NCBI RefSeq assembly: GCF_040361335.1
Contig: NZ_APNM01000001.1
Location: 310,001-374,000 of the forward strand
DNA length: 64,000 nt
DNA from: APNM01 sp040361335
GTDB lineage: Bacteria > Pseudomonadota > Gammaproteobacteria > Nevskiales > Salinisphaeraceae
Direction: 5' to 3'
The position numbers and the translations under genes are program-made. The notes beneath the pieces are model-generated. The model saw only the letters and a list, made by a program, of their open reading frames with translations, was not told the origin of the DNA and searched no databases. How positions within the stretch are numbered: position 1 is the first letter of the stretch; every line of letters begins with the position of its first letter. Positions 43,482-52,006 of this stretch are shown here, piece after piece.

Positions 43482-44804
43482 TTAATTGCCGGAGCGCTGA
43501 CCACGTCCGCGTCCGCGCGAGCGGCGGTTGCCGCGGCCGCCGTCGCCACGGCCCCGGCCGCCGCCGGGGCGGCCGCCGCGCGGGCGGCGCGGGCGCGGTT
43601 TCGGCCGGATCCAGTCGTCGGCGTACTCGTCGGCGGTGGGCATCTCGGCCTCGATCTTGTGGCCGACGTAGCTCTCGATGTCGGGCAGGGAATAGACGTA
43701 GGTCTCGCAGGCCAGGGAGATGGCGTCGCCCTCGGCGCCCGCGCGGGCGGTGCGCCCGATACGATGGACGTAATCCTCGGCGTCCTGCGGCAGGTCGTAG
43801 TTGAACACGTGGGTGACATCCGGGATGTGCAGGCCGCGCGCGGCCACGTCGGTCGCCACCAGGATCGGCAATTCGCCGGACTTGAAGTCCTCCAGCAGGC
43901 TCATGCGTTTCTTCTGGGGCACGTCGCCGGACAGCGTGGCCGCCTGCAGGCCGTTGGCGTTGAGGGTGTCCTCGATGCGCTCGGCCTCGCGCTTGGTGTT
44001 CACGAAGACGAGGGTGCGGCGCGGGTCGATCCGTCGCAGCAGGCCCAGGAACAGGGGCATCTTGTCGTCGTTGCTGACGTGGTAGACCTTCTGCCGGATG
44101 GCCTTCACGTCCACGCTGTCGCTGTCGGTCTTGATCAGTTGGGGGTCGTTCATGTGCTCGTAGGCGAGCTCCATGACCCGGTGCGACAGGGTCGCCGAGA
44201 ACAGCATGTTCAGGCGGTTGCCGGGCGGCGGCATGCGCTTGAACAGGAAGCGGATATCGTCGATGAAGCCAAGATCGAACATGCGGTCGGCCTCGTCCAG
44301 CACCGCGACCTCGATCGCCTTGAGGGTATAGACCTTCTGTTTCCAGTAGTCGATCAGGCGGCCCGGCGTGCCGATAAGCAGGTCGACGCCCTCCTCCAGG
44401 GCCTGGCGCTGCGACTCGTAGCCCGCGCCGCCGTAGCAGACCAGCATCCGCAGACCGGAATACTTGCCCAGCCCTTCGGCGTCCTTGTGGATCTGGATCG
44501 CGAGTTCGCGCGTGGGTGCCAGGATCAGGGCTCGCGGCTGGCTGGCCCCTTCCGGCGCCCGCTCCGAGGGGTCGGGCGCGGCGGTCAGCAGCCGGTTCAT
44601 GGTCGCCAGCAGGAAGGCGGCGCTCTTGCCGGTGCCGGTCTGGGCCTGGCCGGCGACGTCCTCGCCGCGCAGCGCGCGGGGCAGGGTGTCGGCCTGGATC
44701 GGCGTACAGTTGGTGAAGCCCAGCTCCGCGACACCCCGCAGCAGGTTCTCGTGCAGGCCCAGGGAGTCGATGCGGGTGTCCGTGAGCAATCGTTTTTCGG
44801 TCAT
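43482..44804 (-). CDS. rhlB: ATP-dependent RNA helicase RhlB
   Basis: DEAD-box helicase (440 aa), a component of the RNA degradosome in enterics. It has GFTNCTPIQADTLP (Q motif), AQTGTGKS (Lys60), PTRELA, GTPGRLIDY, VLDEADRM, FSATL, ATDVAARGLHIP and HRIGRTARAG. The C-terminal 45 residues are an RGG-rich tail (RGGRPGGGRGRGDGGRG...) suited to RNA binding. Close similarity to E. coli RhlB in GGAGYESQRQALEEGVDLLIGTPGRLIDY and its position divergent to trxA-rho, as in enterics, make the assignment firm. RNase E is not in the window. Confidence 0.94.
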   Translation of the reverse strand: MTEKRLLTDTRIDSLGLHENLLRGVAELGFTNCTPIQADTLPRALRGEDVAGQAQTGTGKSAAFLLATMNRLLTAAPDPSERAPEGASQPRALILAPTRELAIQIHKDAEGLGKYSGLRMLVCYGGAGYESQRQALEEGVDLLIGTPGRLIDYWKQKVYTLKAIEVAVLDEADRMFDLGFIDDIRFLFKRMPPPGNRLNMLFSATLSHRVMELAYEHMNDPQLIKTDSDSVDVKAIRQKVYHVSNDDKMPLFLGLLRRIDPRRTLVFVNTKREAERIEDTLNANGLQAATLSGDVPQKKRMSLLEDFKSGELPILVATDVAARGLHIPDVTHVFNYDLPQDAEDYVHRIGRTARAGAEGDAISLACETYVYSLPDIESYVGHKIEAEMPTADEYADDWIRPKPRPRRPRGGRPGGGRGRGDGGRGNRRSRGRGRGQRSGN

Positions 44805-45096
44805 CGGGTCTTCGCGTCAGGAAAACCGTGATCGGCGTGTATGGGGGCCGGTCACGGCCGGGGTTGAAAAATGCCGGAATATAGGCTCAAATACGAACCA
44901 TCGCCCGCGCTATCCACGGGCAGCTTCCGTTAAGATCGCATAAAACGACCCGGTTCGGGTCTCTCGATGCGCGCCACATCATAACAGGTTGTATTGATCC
45001 GGGAGCGCCCTCATATCCCGCGGCAGGCGCCGCACGAGTGTTCGCGGACATCGGCGCGGCCTCGATCCATGTCCCGCAACAACGAGGACGCAACGC

Positions 45097-45423
45097 ATGA
45101 GTGAGCATATAATCAAGGTAACCGACGACAGCTTCGAGCAGGATGTGCTGGGCTCGGATACCCCGGTGCTGGTCGATTACTGGGCCGAGTGGTGCGGTCC
45201 ATGCAAGATGATCGCGCCGGTGCTGGACGAGATCGCCGACGAGTACGACGGCAAGCTCAAGGTCGCGAAGCTCAACATCGACGAGAACCCGAACACGCCG
45301 CCGAAGTACGGTATCCGCGGTATCCCGACGCTGATGCTGTTCAAGAACGGCGAGGTCGAGGCGACCAAGGTCGGCTCGCTGTCCAAGACGCAGCTCACGG
45401 AGTTTCTCGGCCAGCATGTCTGA
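45097..45423 (+). CDS. trxA: Thioredoxin 1
   Basis: A 108-aa cytoplasmic disulfide reductase. The active site is WCGPC with Cys33 and Cys36, followed by the cis-proline in GIRGIPTLMLF. Length and termini match E. coli TrxA. It is divergent from rhlB (292-bp gap, no other gene seen) and 173 bp upstream of rho. Confidence 0.97.
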   Translation: MSEHIIKVTDDSFEQDVLGSDTPVLVDYWAEWCGPCKMIAPVLDEIADEYDGKLKVAKLNIDENPNTPPKYGIRGIPTLMLFKNGEVEATKVGSLSKTQLTEFLGQHV

Positions 45424-45428
45424 CGTCC

Positions 45429-45457
45429 GCGGCGGCCGGGTTCCGCCCGGCCGCCGC
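45429..45457 (+). terminator. Hairpin after trxA
   Basis: GCGGCGGCCGGG-TTCCG-CCCGGCCGCCGC is a perfect 12-bp stem starting six bases past the trxA stop. With no U-tract, it may be a partial terminator between trxA and rho or a stabiliser of trxA mRNA. Confidence 0.5.
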
Positions 45458-45540
45458 CCCGGCGGCGCCCGCGCCCGCGGAGCGCGCCGACCAGATCGTT
45501 ACCGGTAATACGGCCCCCTGAACATTCGAAGATAACCTTG

Positions 45541-45597
45541 ATGACCCGCCCATTTCCGGGGCCGGCGAGACAGCCGGCTCCAGCCACTACGGATTGA
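45541..45597 (+). CDS. Candidate rho leader peptide (18 aa)
   Basis: An ATG at 45541 opens an 18-codon frame (MTRPFPGPARQPAPATTD) whose TGA stop overlaps the rho start codon (TGATG). A hairpin (45558-45581) lies inside it. E. coli rho has a leader with a small frame and is attenuated by Rho itself, so a leader peptide here is plausible. The ribosome site is weak. It could be chance, but the overlap with the rho start supports coupling. Confidence 0.4.
   Translation: MTRPFPGPARQPAPATTD
45558..45581 (+). promoter_or_regulatory. Hairpin in the rho leader
   Basis: GGGGCCGGC-GAGACA-GCCGGCTCC pairs over nine positions (one G-U) and ends 15 bases before the rho start, inside the candidate leader frame. 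Ribosome transit would melt it, so it could modulate rho translation or attenuation. Confidence 0.4.
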
Positions 45598-47123
45598 TGC
45601 CCGTGTCCGAAGACAAGATCGAAGAGCGCAACGAGCAGACGCAGGAGAAGAAGTCCGAGCGTCTCGGCACGAGCCGCGGCAACGCCGGCGGCCGCCGGCC
45701 ACGCCGGCGCAAGTCGGGTGGTGGACGGTCCGGCGGCGGGGCGTCCGAGGAAGCCAACGGCAACGTGCGCGAGCCCGGTAACGGCATGGCCGACGCCGGC
45801 AACGGCGACGACGAGGCCGAGGCCGAACTGGCCAACGATAACGGGGGGGAGGACCGTCCCGTCATGAACCTGACCGAGCTCAAGCGCAAGACCGCCGCCG
45901 AGCTGATGGAGATGGCGCAGGAACTCCAGCTCGAGAATGTCTCGCGCACCCGCAAGCAGGACCTGATCTTCGCCATGCTCAAGGCGCACGCCAAGCGCGG
46001 CGAGCAGATCTACGGCGACGGCGTCCTGGAAATCCTGTCCGACGGTTTCGGCTTCCTGCGCAGCGCGGACGCCTCGTACGTAGCGGGGCCGGACGACATC
46101 TACGTCTCGCCCTCCCAGATCCGGCGCTTCAACCTGCGCACCGGCGACACCATCACCGGCCGCATCCGGCCGCCCAAGGACTCCGAGCGCTACTTCGCGC
46201 TGCTCAAGGTCGACGAGATCAACCACGAGCCGCCGGAGAAATCCAAGGGCAAGGTCCTGTTCGAGAACCTGACCCCGCTGTTCCCCTCCGAGCGGCTGGA
46301 ACTGGAGATCGGCAACGGCTCCACCGAAGACATCACCGCGCGCACCATCGATCTCGTCTCGCCGATCGGCAAGGGCCAGCGCGGCCTGATCGTGTCCCCG
46401 CCCAAGGCGGGCAAGACCATGATCCTGCAGAACATCGCCCAGTCGATCGCGCACAACCATCCCGAGTGCTACCTGATCGTGCTGCTGGTCGACGAGCGGC
46501 CCGAGGAGGTCACCGAGATGGACCGCTCGGTGCGCGGCGAGGTGGTCTCCTCGACCTTCGACGAGCCGGCCGCGCGCCACGTGCAGGTCGCCGAGATGGT
46601 GATCGAGAAGGCCAAGCGGTTGGTCGAGCACAAGAAGGACGTGGTGATCCTGCTGGATTCCATCACCCGGCTGGCGCGCGCCTACAACACCGTGGCGCCG
46701 TCCTCGGGCAAGGTGCTCACCGGCGGCGTGGACGCCAACGCCCTGCAGAAGCCCAAACGCTTCTTCGGTGCCGCCCGCAATGTGGAGGAGGGCGGCAGCC
46801 TGACCATCATCGCCACCGCGCTGGTCGAGACCGGCTCCAAGATGGACGAGGTGATCTACGAGGAGTTCAAGGGCACCGGCAACATGGAGGTGCACCTGGA
46901 GCGCCGCATCGCCGAGAAGCGGGTCTACCCGGCGATCCACATCAACCGCTCCGGCACCCGCCGCGAGGAGCTCATGGTCGACCAGGCCGAGCTGCAGAAG
47001 ATGTGGGTCCTGCGCAAGCTCCTGCACGGCATGGACGATCTCGCCGCGATGGAACTGCTCATCGACCGCATGAAGCAGACCAAGACCAACGCGGAGTTCT
47101 TCGAGTCCATGAAGCGTCAGTAG
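45597..47123 (+). CDS. rho: Transcription termination factor Rho, with N-terminal extension
   Basis: Hexameric RNA-dependent ATPase that ends transcription. From residue 90 (MNLTELKRKTAAELMEMAQ) the protein follows E. coli Rho closely: RNA-binding DGFGFLRSADASYVAGPDDIYVSPSQIRRFNLRTGD, Walker A PPKAGKTM, LLVDERPEEVTEM, LLDSITRLARAYN and the R-loop region GGVDANALQKPKRFFGAARN. The first 89 residues are a low-complexity, charged, Gly/Arg/Asn-rich extension. ATG 45597 gives 508 aa; ATG 45864, with GGAGG about 11 bases upstream, would give a canonical 419-aa form. Both might be used. Confidence 0.95.
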   Translation: MPVSEDKIEERNEQTQEKKSERLGTSRGNAGGRRPRRRKSGGGRSGGGASEEANGNVREPGNGMADAGNGDDEAEAELANDNGGEDRPVMNLTELKRKTAAELMEMAQELQLENVSRTRKQDLIFAMLKAHAKRGEQIYGDGVLEILSDGFGFLRSADASYVAGPDDIYVSPSQIRRFNLRTGDTITGRIRPPKDSERYFALLKVDEINHEPPEKSKGKVLFENLTPLFPSERLELEIGNGSTEDITARTIDLVSPIGKGQRGLIVSPPKAGKTMILQNIAQSIAHNHPECYLIVLLVDERPEEVTEMDRSVRGEVVSSTFDEPAARHVQVAEMVIEKAKRLVEHKKDVVILLDSITRLARAYNTVAPSSGKVLTGGVDANALQKPKRFFGAARNVEEGGSLTIIATALVETGSKMDEVIYEEFKGTGNMEVHLERRIAEKRVYPAIHINRSGTRREELMVDQAELQKMWVLRKLLHGMDDLAAMELLIDRMKQTKTNAEFFESMKRQ

Positions 47124-47185
47124 CGGGCGCGGCGGCACCCGCCACGGTTTCGTTCTAGAGATGCGCCCGACTTCGCAAAGGCATG

Positions 47186-47363
47186 AACCACAGAGGCACA
47201 GAGGACACAGAGCATAAGGCGGGCGCCAAACACGAAGGGCAAATGAAGAAAGCTGAGGGAGGCGACCGGCGTTCGGGGCATCCCCGTTTCCCGTCTCCAA
47301 AGATGCCGATCAAGATCGCTTTGTATTTCTCTGTGTCCTCTGTGCCTCTGTGCCTCTGTGGTT
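47186..47363. repeat. CACAGAG inverted-repeat element between convergent rho and ATP-grasp genes
   Basis: The left arm 47186-47212 and right arm 47329-47363 are made of CACAGAG/CTCTGTG units. The 116-bp centre includes CCCCGTTTCCCGTCTCC, similar to GGAAGACG-family units, suggesting that families can mix. Confidence 0.8.
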
Positions 47364-47414
47364 AATCTTCTCGCTGGCGTTGCCGGGAACCCTTCGTTTA
47401 TCCCGGCCTGCTAA

Positions 47415-48416
47415 CTAAGCTCGGCCGAACATCTCCTTCGCCAGTGCCACCCGCTCGTCCGCCCGCTCGGGGATTTCGGGCAGGGCCTCGACGCGTTCCA
47501 GCCGTGCCAGCAGGCCGGTCTGGTTGGCGATCTGGATGCTGAGGCCGGGACGGGCGTTGTATTCCAGCACCAGCGGGCCCTTGTCCCGGTCCAGGACCAC
47601 GTCCACGCCCAGGTAGCCGAGCTGCGTCAGGTCGTGGGAACGGGCGGCCAGTTCCAGCAGCTTGTCCCAGTCCGGGATCTCGATGCCGCGGATGCGGTTG
47701 CCGCTGTCCGGGTGCAGGTCGAGCATGCGGTTGAGCCACACGCCGTCCAGGGTGCGCCCGGTCGCCAGGTCGATGCCGGCGCCCACCGCGCCCTGGTGCA
47801 GGTTGGCCTTGCCGTCGGACAGCCGGGTGGGCAGGCGGACCATGGTCGCCACCGGCATGCCGCGGAACACGATGGTGCGGATGTCGGGCACGCCCTGATG
47901 GCTGACCGCGTCGAAGATGGGATGCGGCTTCACCCGGTATTCCAGGATTGCCCGGTCCGGCATTCCGCCGAGGCTGTACATGCCCGAAAGTATGTTGGAC
48001 ACGAAGTGGGCCAGGTCATCGGCGGAGATGACCGCGCCCGAGGCCCGGATGTAGCGGCCCGCGCGGCGTCCGGTCAGGACCATGATGCCGGTGCCGCCGG
48101 CGCCGTGCGCGGGCTTGATCACGAAGTCCGTGCGTCCCTCCAGGATGCGGTCCAGTTCCCGCACCTGGTGCTCGATCTCGATCACGCCGTAGAGGTCCGG
48201 GATCGCGATCCCGGCCGCCTCGGCCAGACGCTTGGTCTGCAGCTTGTCGTCCACTAGCGGGTAGTGGCGCCGCCGGTTGTAGCGCATGATGTAGTCGGCG
48301 TTGCGCCGGTTCATGCCCAGGATGCCCTGGCGACGCAGGGTCCAGGGCATGATCAGCGGCGGGTTCCGGCGCGCCAGGCGGCGCAGCAGGCGCAGGCGCG
48401 ACACGACCGCGTTCAT
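47415..48416 (-). CDS. RimK-like ATP-grasp ligase (alpha-L-glutamate ligase-like)
   Basis: A 333-aa ATP-grasp enzyme: NRRNADYIMRYNRRRHYPLVDDK, the nucleotide-binding DFVIKPAHGAGGTGIMVL, RVKPHPIFDAVSHQGVPDIRTIVFRG and the metal-binding DVVLDRDKGPLVLEYNARPGLSIQIAN. It belongs to the group resembling RimK that is encoded with a transglutaminase-like membrane protein and a zinc/aspartyl protease. It is predicted to link amino acids, possibly glutamate, to an unknown acceptor. The start overlaps the stop of the upstream gene (ATGA). Confidence 0.9.
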   Translation of the reverse strand: MNAVVSRLRLLRRLARRNPPLIMPWTLRRQGILGMNRRNADYIMRYNRRRHYPLVDDKLQTKRLAEAAGIAIPDLYGVIEIEHQVRELDRILEGRTDFVIKPAHGAGGTGIMVLTGRRAGRYIRASGAVISADDLAHFVSNILSGMYSLGGMPDRAILEYRVKPHPIFDAVSHQGVPDIRTIVFRGMPVATMVRLPTRLSDGKANLHQGAVGAGIDLATGRTLDGVWLNRMLDLHPDSGNRIRGIEIPDWDKLLELAARSHDLTQLGYLGVDVVLDRDKGPLVLEYNARPGLSIQIANQTGLLARLERVEALPEIPERADERVALAKEMFGRA

Positions 48417-49951
48417 GGTTGTTCGCCGGACGTCGTGGACGATCGGAAGCGGCGCAGTTCGGACAGGCGGTAGCCCGTGTAGCGGCCCATCAGCAGGGTT
48501 GCGGCCAGCAGCACCAGCAGCAGCTCGGGGAACACGAACACCAGGTAGGCCGGCAGCGGGTGGGTCATCACCAGGTAGCCGATGATCGCCACCACCAGGC
48601 TGCCGATGCCGGCGGTAAGCGCTTCCCGCGGTCCGGATTCGTCCCAGGACACGGACATGCGCTCGATGGTCATCGCCAGGATCACCATCGGGAACAACGC
48701 CACCGACAGGCCGCGCTCCAGCCCCAGCTTGTGGCTGAACACGGATACCACGGCCATCAGCAGGATCACGATGATCAGCACCGACGCCAGGCGCGGCACC
48801 AGCAGGAGCTTCAGCCGCTCCAGGTAGAAACGCAGCAGCACGCCCAGCGCCACCAGGGTGGTGAACAGCACGATGCCCCAGAGTAGCTTGGTCTCGCGGA
48901 AGGCCAGCGCGATCAGGATGGGCATGAAGGTACCGAACGTGGTCACGCCCACCACGTTGCGCAGGATCACGACCGCGAAGGCGCCCAGGGGCACCAGCAG
49001 CAGGATCCGGTAGATGTTCTGGGTCGAGACCGGCAGCGACAGCAGCGAGAACTCCAGGATGTTGGAGTCGAGCAGCCGCGCCCGCTGCTGGGCCACGCCG
49101 ATCACTTCGCGCGAGCTGCGGGCCACCGCGAATTCGGTGCTGGCGCCGCGCCCGCCCTCAATCGTGGCCAGCGGCGCGTCGCCGACGTGCCAGACCAGCA
49201 TGTCCTCCGGGAATCCGCGGTGCCCGGTGCGGGGATCGAAGGCCAGCCACTGCTCGCCGTTGTAGACCTCCAGCCAGGGGTGGAGTTTGCCGCTGCGGGT
49301 GCCGTCCACGAGGTCCAGCACCTGGACCTGACGGGTCGGGATGCGGGCGCCGGCGAGGATGTATTGCAGCCGACGCACGCGCTCGGCGTCACTGTCGCTG
49401 TCCTCACGCAGGACGCTGACGTTCTCCTCCGGCGTGGGATCGTTGAAACGCTTGAGCAATTCCCGCACGAAGGACACGGTGTCGGCGGACTGCGAGCGCA
49501 CGTCCTCCAGCAGGGCGAAGACCGCGGAACGTTCCGGTTCCGGGTAGTCCGGGACCGTGGGATACTCGGGTTCGGGTTCCGTGCGCCGGTCGTTGGCGTC
49601 GCGGTTCCGGGCGAGCACCGTTCGGTAGTAGACGGTCTGGCGCCCGCGCACGTGACGGGCCGCCCACAATGCCCGCCGGTTCACGCCCTCGTCCTCGGTG
49701 GTCACGCCGAATCCCGAGGATACGAAGTCCTCGTCCAGCACCGAGAAGCCGGGCGGGGACTCCGGAATCAGCAGCCCCAGTTTGGCCGCGCGCCCGGTGC
49801 CGTTGAAGGTCACCCGCGCCTCGACGGTCCAGACCTGGGCCTGGCTGCCCGGTGTCAGCGGCAGTCCGAGCCTCTGGACCTTGTAGGCGCAGACACCGAG
49901 ACCGATCGCGGTCAGCACGAGCGCCAGCACTTTCACGTGGAGGTTTTTCAC
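48413..49951 (-). CDS. Inactive transglutaminase-like protein with 7TM domain (UUP1 family)
   Basis: A 512-aa inner-membrane protein. One N-terminal membrane segment (about 7-27) precedes a periplasmic transglutaminase-like domain, in which RIPTRQVQVLDLVDGTRSGKLHPWLEVYNGEQWLAFDPRTG is visible but the catalytic cysteine of true transglutaminases is not. From about residue 290 follow seven hydrophobic helices. The start is GTG. In this conserved trio it probably binds or senses a peptide substrate and passes it to the ligase/protease pair; no direct function is established by the sequence. Confidence 0.9.
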   Translation of the reverse strand: MKNLHVKVLALVLTAIGLGVCAYKVQRLGLPLTPGSQAQVWTVEARVTFNGTGRAAKLGLLIPESPPGFSVLDEDFVSSGFGVTTEDEGVNRRALWAARHVRGRQTVYYRTVLARNRDANDRRTEPEPEYPTVPDYPEPERSAVFALLEDVRSQSADTVSFVRELLKRFNDPTPEENVSVLREDSDSDAERVRRLQYILAGARIPTRQVQVLDLVDGTRSGKLHPWLEVYNGEQWLAFDPRTGHRGFPEDMLVWHVGDAPLATIEGGRGASTEFAVARSSREVIGVAQQRARLLDSNILEFSLLSLPVSTQNIYRILLLVPLGAFAVVILRNVVGVTTFGTFMPILIALAFRETKLLWGIVLFTTLVALGVLLRFYLERLKLLLVPRLASVLIIVILLMAVVSVFSHKLGLERGLSVALFPMVILAMTIERMSVSWDESGPREALTAGIGSLVVAIIGYLVMTHPLPAYLVFVFPELLLVLLAATLLMGRYTGYRLSELRRFRSSTTSGEQP

Positions 49952-49967
49952 GGCGTCACCGCATCGT

Positions 49968-50525
49968 TCAGATGCCGATATCCTCGTCGGGCTCGCGCTC
50001 GTCGATCTCGGACAACGTCGCGTCGCCGCAGTCGGGCTCGTGCATGAATGTCCGCGACACGTCCAAGAGCCCGAGGTGCTGGATCGTGCGCCGCCCCAGC
50101 AGGACCGGATAGTTCATCTCGCTGCGGTCGCGCAGGCTGAACTGTTCTTCGTATATCCGGTCGCCGATGCACAGGCGCAGGAGCACCACCGGCCGGCGGT
50201 CGCTGCCGCCGGCGCCGATGACCTTCAGGCTGCGGTACAGGGGTTTCTCGAATGTCCGCTCGACGAAGTCGCCGTCGCGCTCGTCCTCGAGGCCGATGGT
50301 GAAACGGACCCATTCCTCGCCGTCGCGCTCGTAGCGCTCGATATCCGTGGCGTGCATCGAGGAGGTCAGCGCGCCGCTGTCGAGCTTGACCTTGACCTCC
50401 GCGTCGAGCGCCTCGACCACGGCCTTCTCGACCCAGCCGAAGACACGTCGCTCGTCGTCGCCCGCGGCGACGGCCGCGGTCCAGGTCGCCAGGACGATGC
50501 AGAGGGTCAGCGCGGTCCGTTTCAT
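49968..50525 (-). CDS. RimK-associated protease, Zn_protease/retropepsin-like family
   Basis: A 185-aa exported protein with a cleavable signal peptide (MKRTALTLCIVLATWTAAVAA). The domain begins FGWVEKAVV and has VKLDSGALTSSMHA, the aspartyl-protease-like DSG motif of the family once called ATP-dependent zinc protease, then LLGRRTIQHLGLLDVSRTF. It leads the three-gene operon with the 7TM protein (16-bp gap) and the RimK-like ligase. A periplasmic protease plus cytoplasmic ligase suggests assembly and trimming of a peptide that crosses the membrane; this is inference. Confidence 0.9.
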   Translation of the reverse strand: MKRTALTLCIVLATWTAAVAAGDDERRVFGWVEKAVVEALDAEVKVKLDSGALTSSMHATDIERYERDGEEWVRFTIGLEDERDGDFVERTFEKPLYRSLKVIGAGGSDRRPVVLLRLCIGDRIYEEQFSLRDRSEMNYPVLLGRRTIQHLGLLDVSRTFMHEPDCGDATLSEIDEREPDEDIGI

Positions 50526-50551
50526 GGGCGCCCCTTTCCGGTTGAGCGGAT

Positions 50552-51835
50552 TCAGCGATTCAGCGCACGGTAGCCGATATCGCGGCGGTAATGCACGTCC
50601 GGCCAGCGGATCGTGTCCGTCCGATCATAGGCCCGGCGCCGGGCCTCGGCGACGTCGTCGCCCAGCGCGCAGACGCAGAGCACGCGGCCGCCGGCCGTGA
50701 CCACGCGGCCGTCCGCCAGGGCCGTGCCGGCGTGGAACACCTTGGTATCGGCGGTATCGTTCCCCAGTCCCGAGATGGCGTCGCCCTTGCGGTAGTCGCC
50801 GGGATAGCCGCCGGCCGCCATCACCACGCCGAGCGCGGCCCGCGGGTCCCAGTCGATGCGCGTGCGATCCAGGCGGCCCTTCAGGGCCGCGTCGACCAGA
50901 TCGACCAGGTCCGAGCGCAGCCGCATCAGCAGCGGCTGGGCCTCGGGATCGCCGAGGCGCACGTTGAATTCGAGCACCTTGGGGGTGCCGTCGGGACCGA
51001 TCATCAGCCCGGCATAGAGGAAACCGGTGAACGGCCGGCCTTCGGCCGCCATGCCGGCGACCGTCGGCCGGATCACCTCGGTCATGGCACGCTCGGCGAT
51101 CGCCTCCGTGACCACCGGGGCGGGCGAATAGGCGCCCATGCCGCCGGTATTGGGCCCGGTGTCGCCGTCGAAGGCGGCCTTGTGGTCCTGCGAGCTCGCC
51201 AGGGGCAGCACGTTCTCGCCATCCACCAGGGCGATGAAGCTGGCTTCCTCGCCCTCCAGGAACTCCTCGATCACGACCCGGCGACCGGCCTCGCCGAAGC
51301 GTTCGCCGCCGAGCATATCGCGCACCGCGGCGATCGCCTCGTCCTCGTCGGCGGCCAGGACCACGCCCTTGCCGGCGGCGAGGCCGTCGGCCTTGACCAC
51401 GATCGGGGCCCCCCGGGCGCGGATGTAGTCGGCGGCCGCCTCGGGGTCGGTGAAGCTGCGGTAGTCGGCGGTGGGGATGTCGTGGCGGGCCAGGAAATCC
51501 TTGCTGAAGGCCTTACTCGCCTCCAGCGCGGCGGCCTCGGCGGAGGGGCCGAAGCAGGCCAGGCCGGCGTCGGCGAAACGGTCGACGATGCCGGCCGCCA
51601 GCGGCGCCTCGGGCCCCACGACCGTCAGGTCCACGGCCTCCTCGCGTGCCAGGGCCAGCAGTGCGTCAATGTCCTCCGCGGCGACCGCCACGTTGCGCAC
51701 GCCCGGCTCGTTGGCCGTGCCGGCGTTGCCGGGCGCCACCAGTACCTCGGCGACCCGCGGCGATGCCGCCGCCTTCCAGGCCAGGGCGTGCTCGCGGCCG
51801 CCGCCGCCGACGATCAGGACCTTGCCGTTCTCCAT
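50552..51835 (-). CDS. purD: Phosphoribosylamine-glycine ligase
   Basis: GAR synthetase (427 aa) of purine synthesis. It opens with VLIVGGGGREHALAWKAA, has GPEAPLAAGIVDRF, ATP-grasp residues in PIVVKADGLAAGKGV, TGGMGAYSPAPVVT and EFNVRLGDPEAQPLL, all canonical. ATG 51835 is the standard start. No purH is next to it; the gene upstream is the metallophosphoesterase, divergent, across 171 bp holding a Pho box. Confidence 0.97.
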   Translation of the reverse strand: MENGKVLIVGGGGREHALAWKAAASPRVAEVLVAPGNAGTANEPGVRNVAVAAEDIDALLALAREEAVDLTVVGPEAPLAAGIVDRFADAGLACFGPSAEAAALEASKAFSKDFLARHDIPTADYRSFTDPEAAADYIRARGAPIVVKADGLAAGKGVVLAADEDEAIAAVRDMLGGERFGEAGRRVVIEEFLEGEEASFIALVDGENVLPLASSQDHKAAFDGDTGPNTGGMGAYSPAPVVTEAIAERAMTEVIRPTVAGMAAEGRPFTGFLYAGLMIGPDGTPKVLEFNVRLGDPEAQPLLMRLRSDLVDLVDAALKGRLDRTRIDWDPRAALGVVMAAGGYPGDYRKGDAISGLGNDTADTKVFHAGTALADGRVVTAGGRVLCVCALGDDVAEARRRAYDRTDTIRWPDVHYRRDIGYRALNR

Positions 51836-51918
51836 GGGTCGTATCGCTTTGCCGGGTTGGTCGGGAGGGGGCGGATGTTAGCAGCAATCGTGCCGGTTCG
51901 CGCCGACTCGCGCGGGCA

Positions 51919-51958
51919 TTGTCACGGAACTGCAATAAAACCGTCATGTTGCCGTTAA
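51919..51958 (+). promoter_or_regulatory. Pho box upstream of the metallophosphoesterase
   Basis: TTGTCAC-GGAA, CTGCAAT-AAAA, CCGTCAT-GTTG and CCGTTAA are four PhoB half-sites spaced exactly 11 bp apart, with AT-rich spacers as in the consensus CTGTCAT-N4. They lie 50-88 bp before the start of the phosphoesterase gene. Confidence 0.75.
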
Positions 51959-52006
51959 TGGCGGGGCCTAGGCTGGCCGCAAATGACAGCACGAGGAGAA
52001 GCGGCC

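Noticed and set aside
51983..52006. Upstream ATG of the metallophosphoesterase
   Set aside because: The ATG at 52007 has AGGAGA at good spacing, whereas the one at 51983 has no ribosome site.
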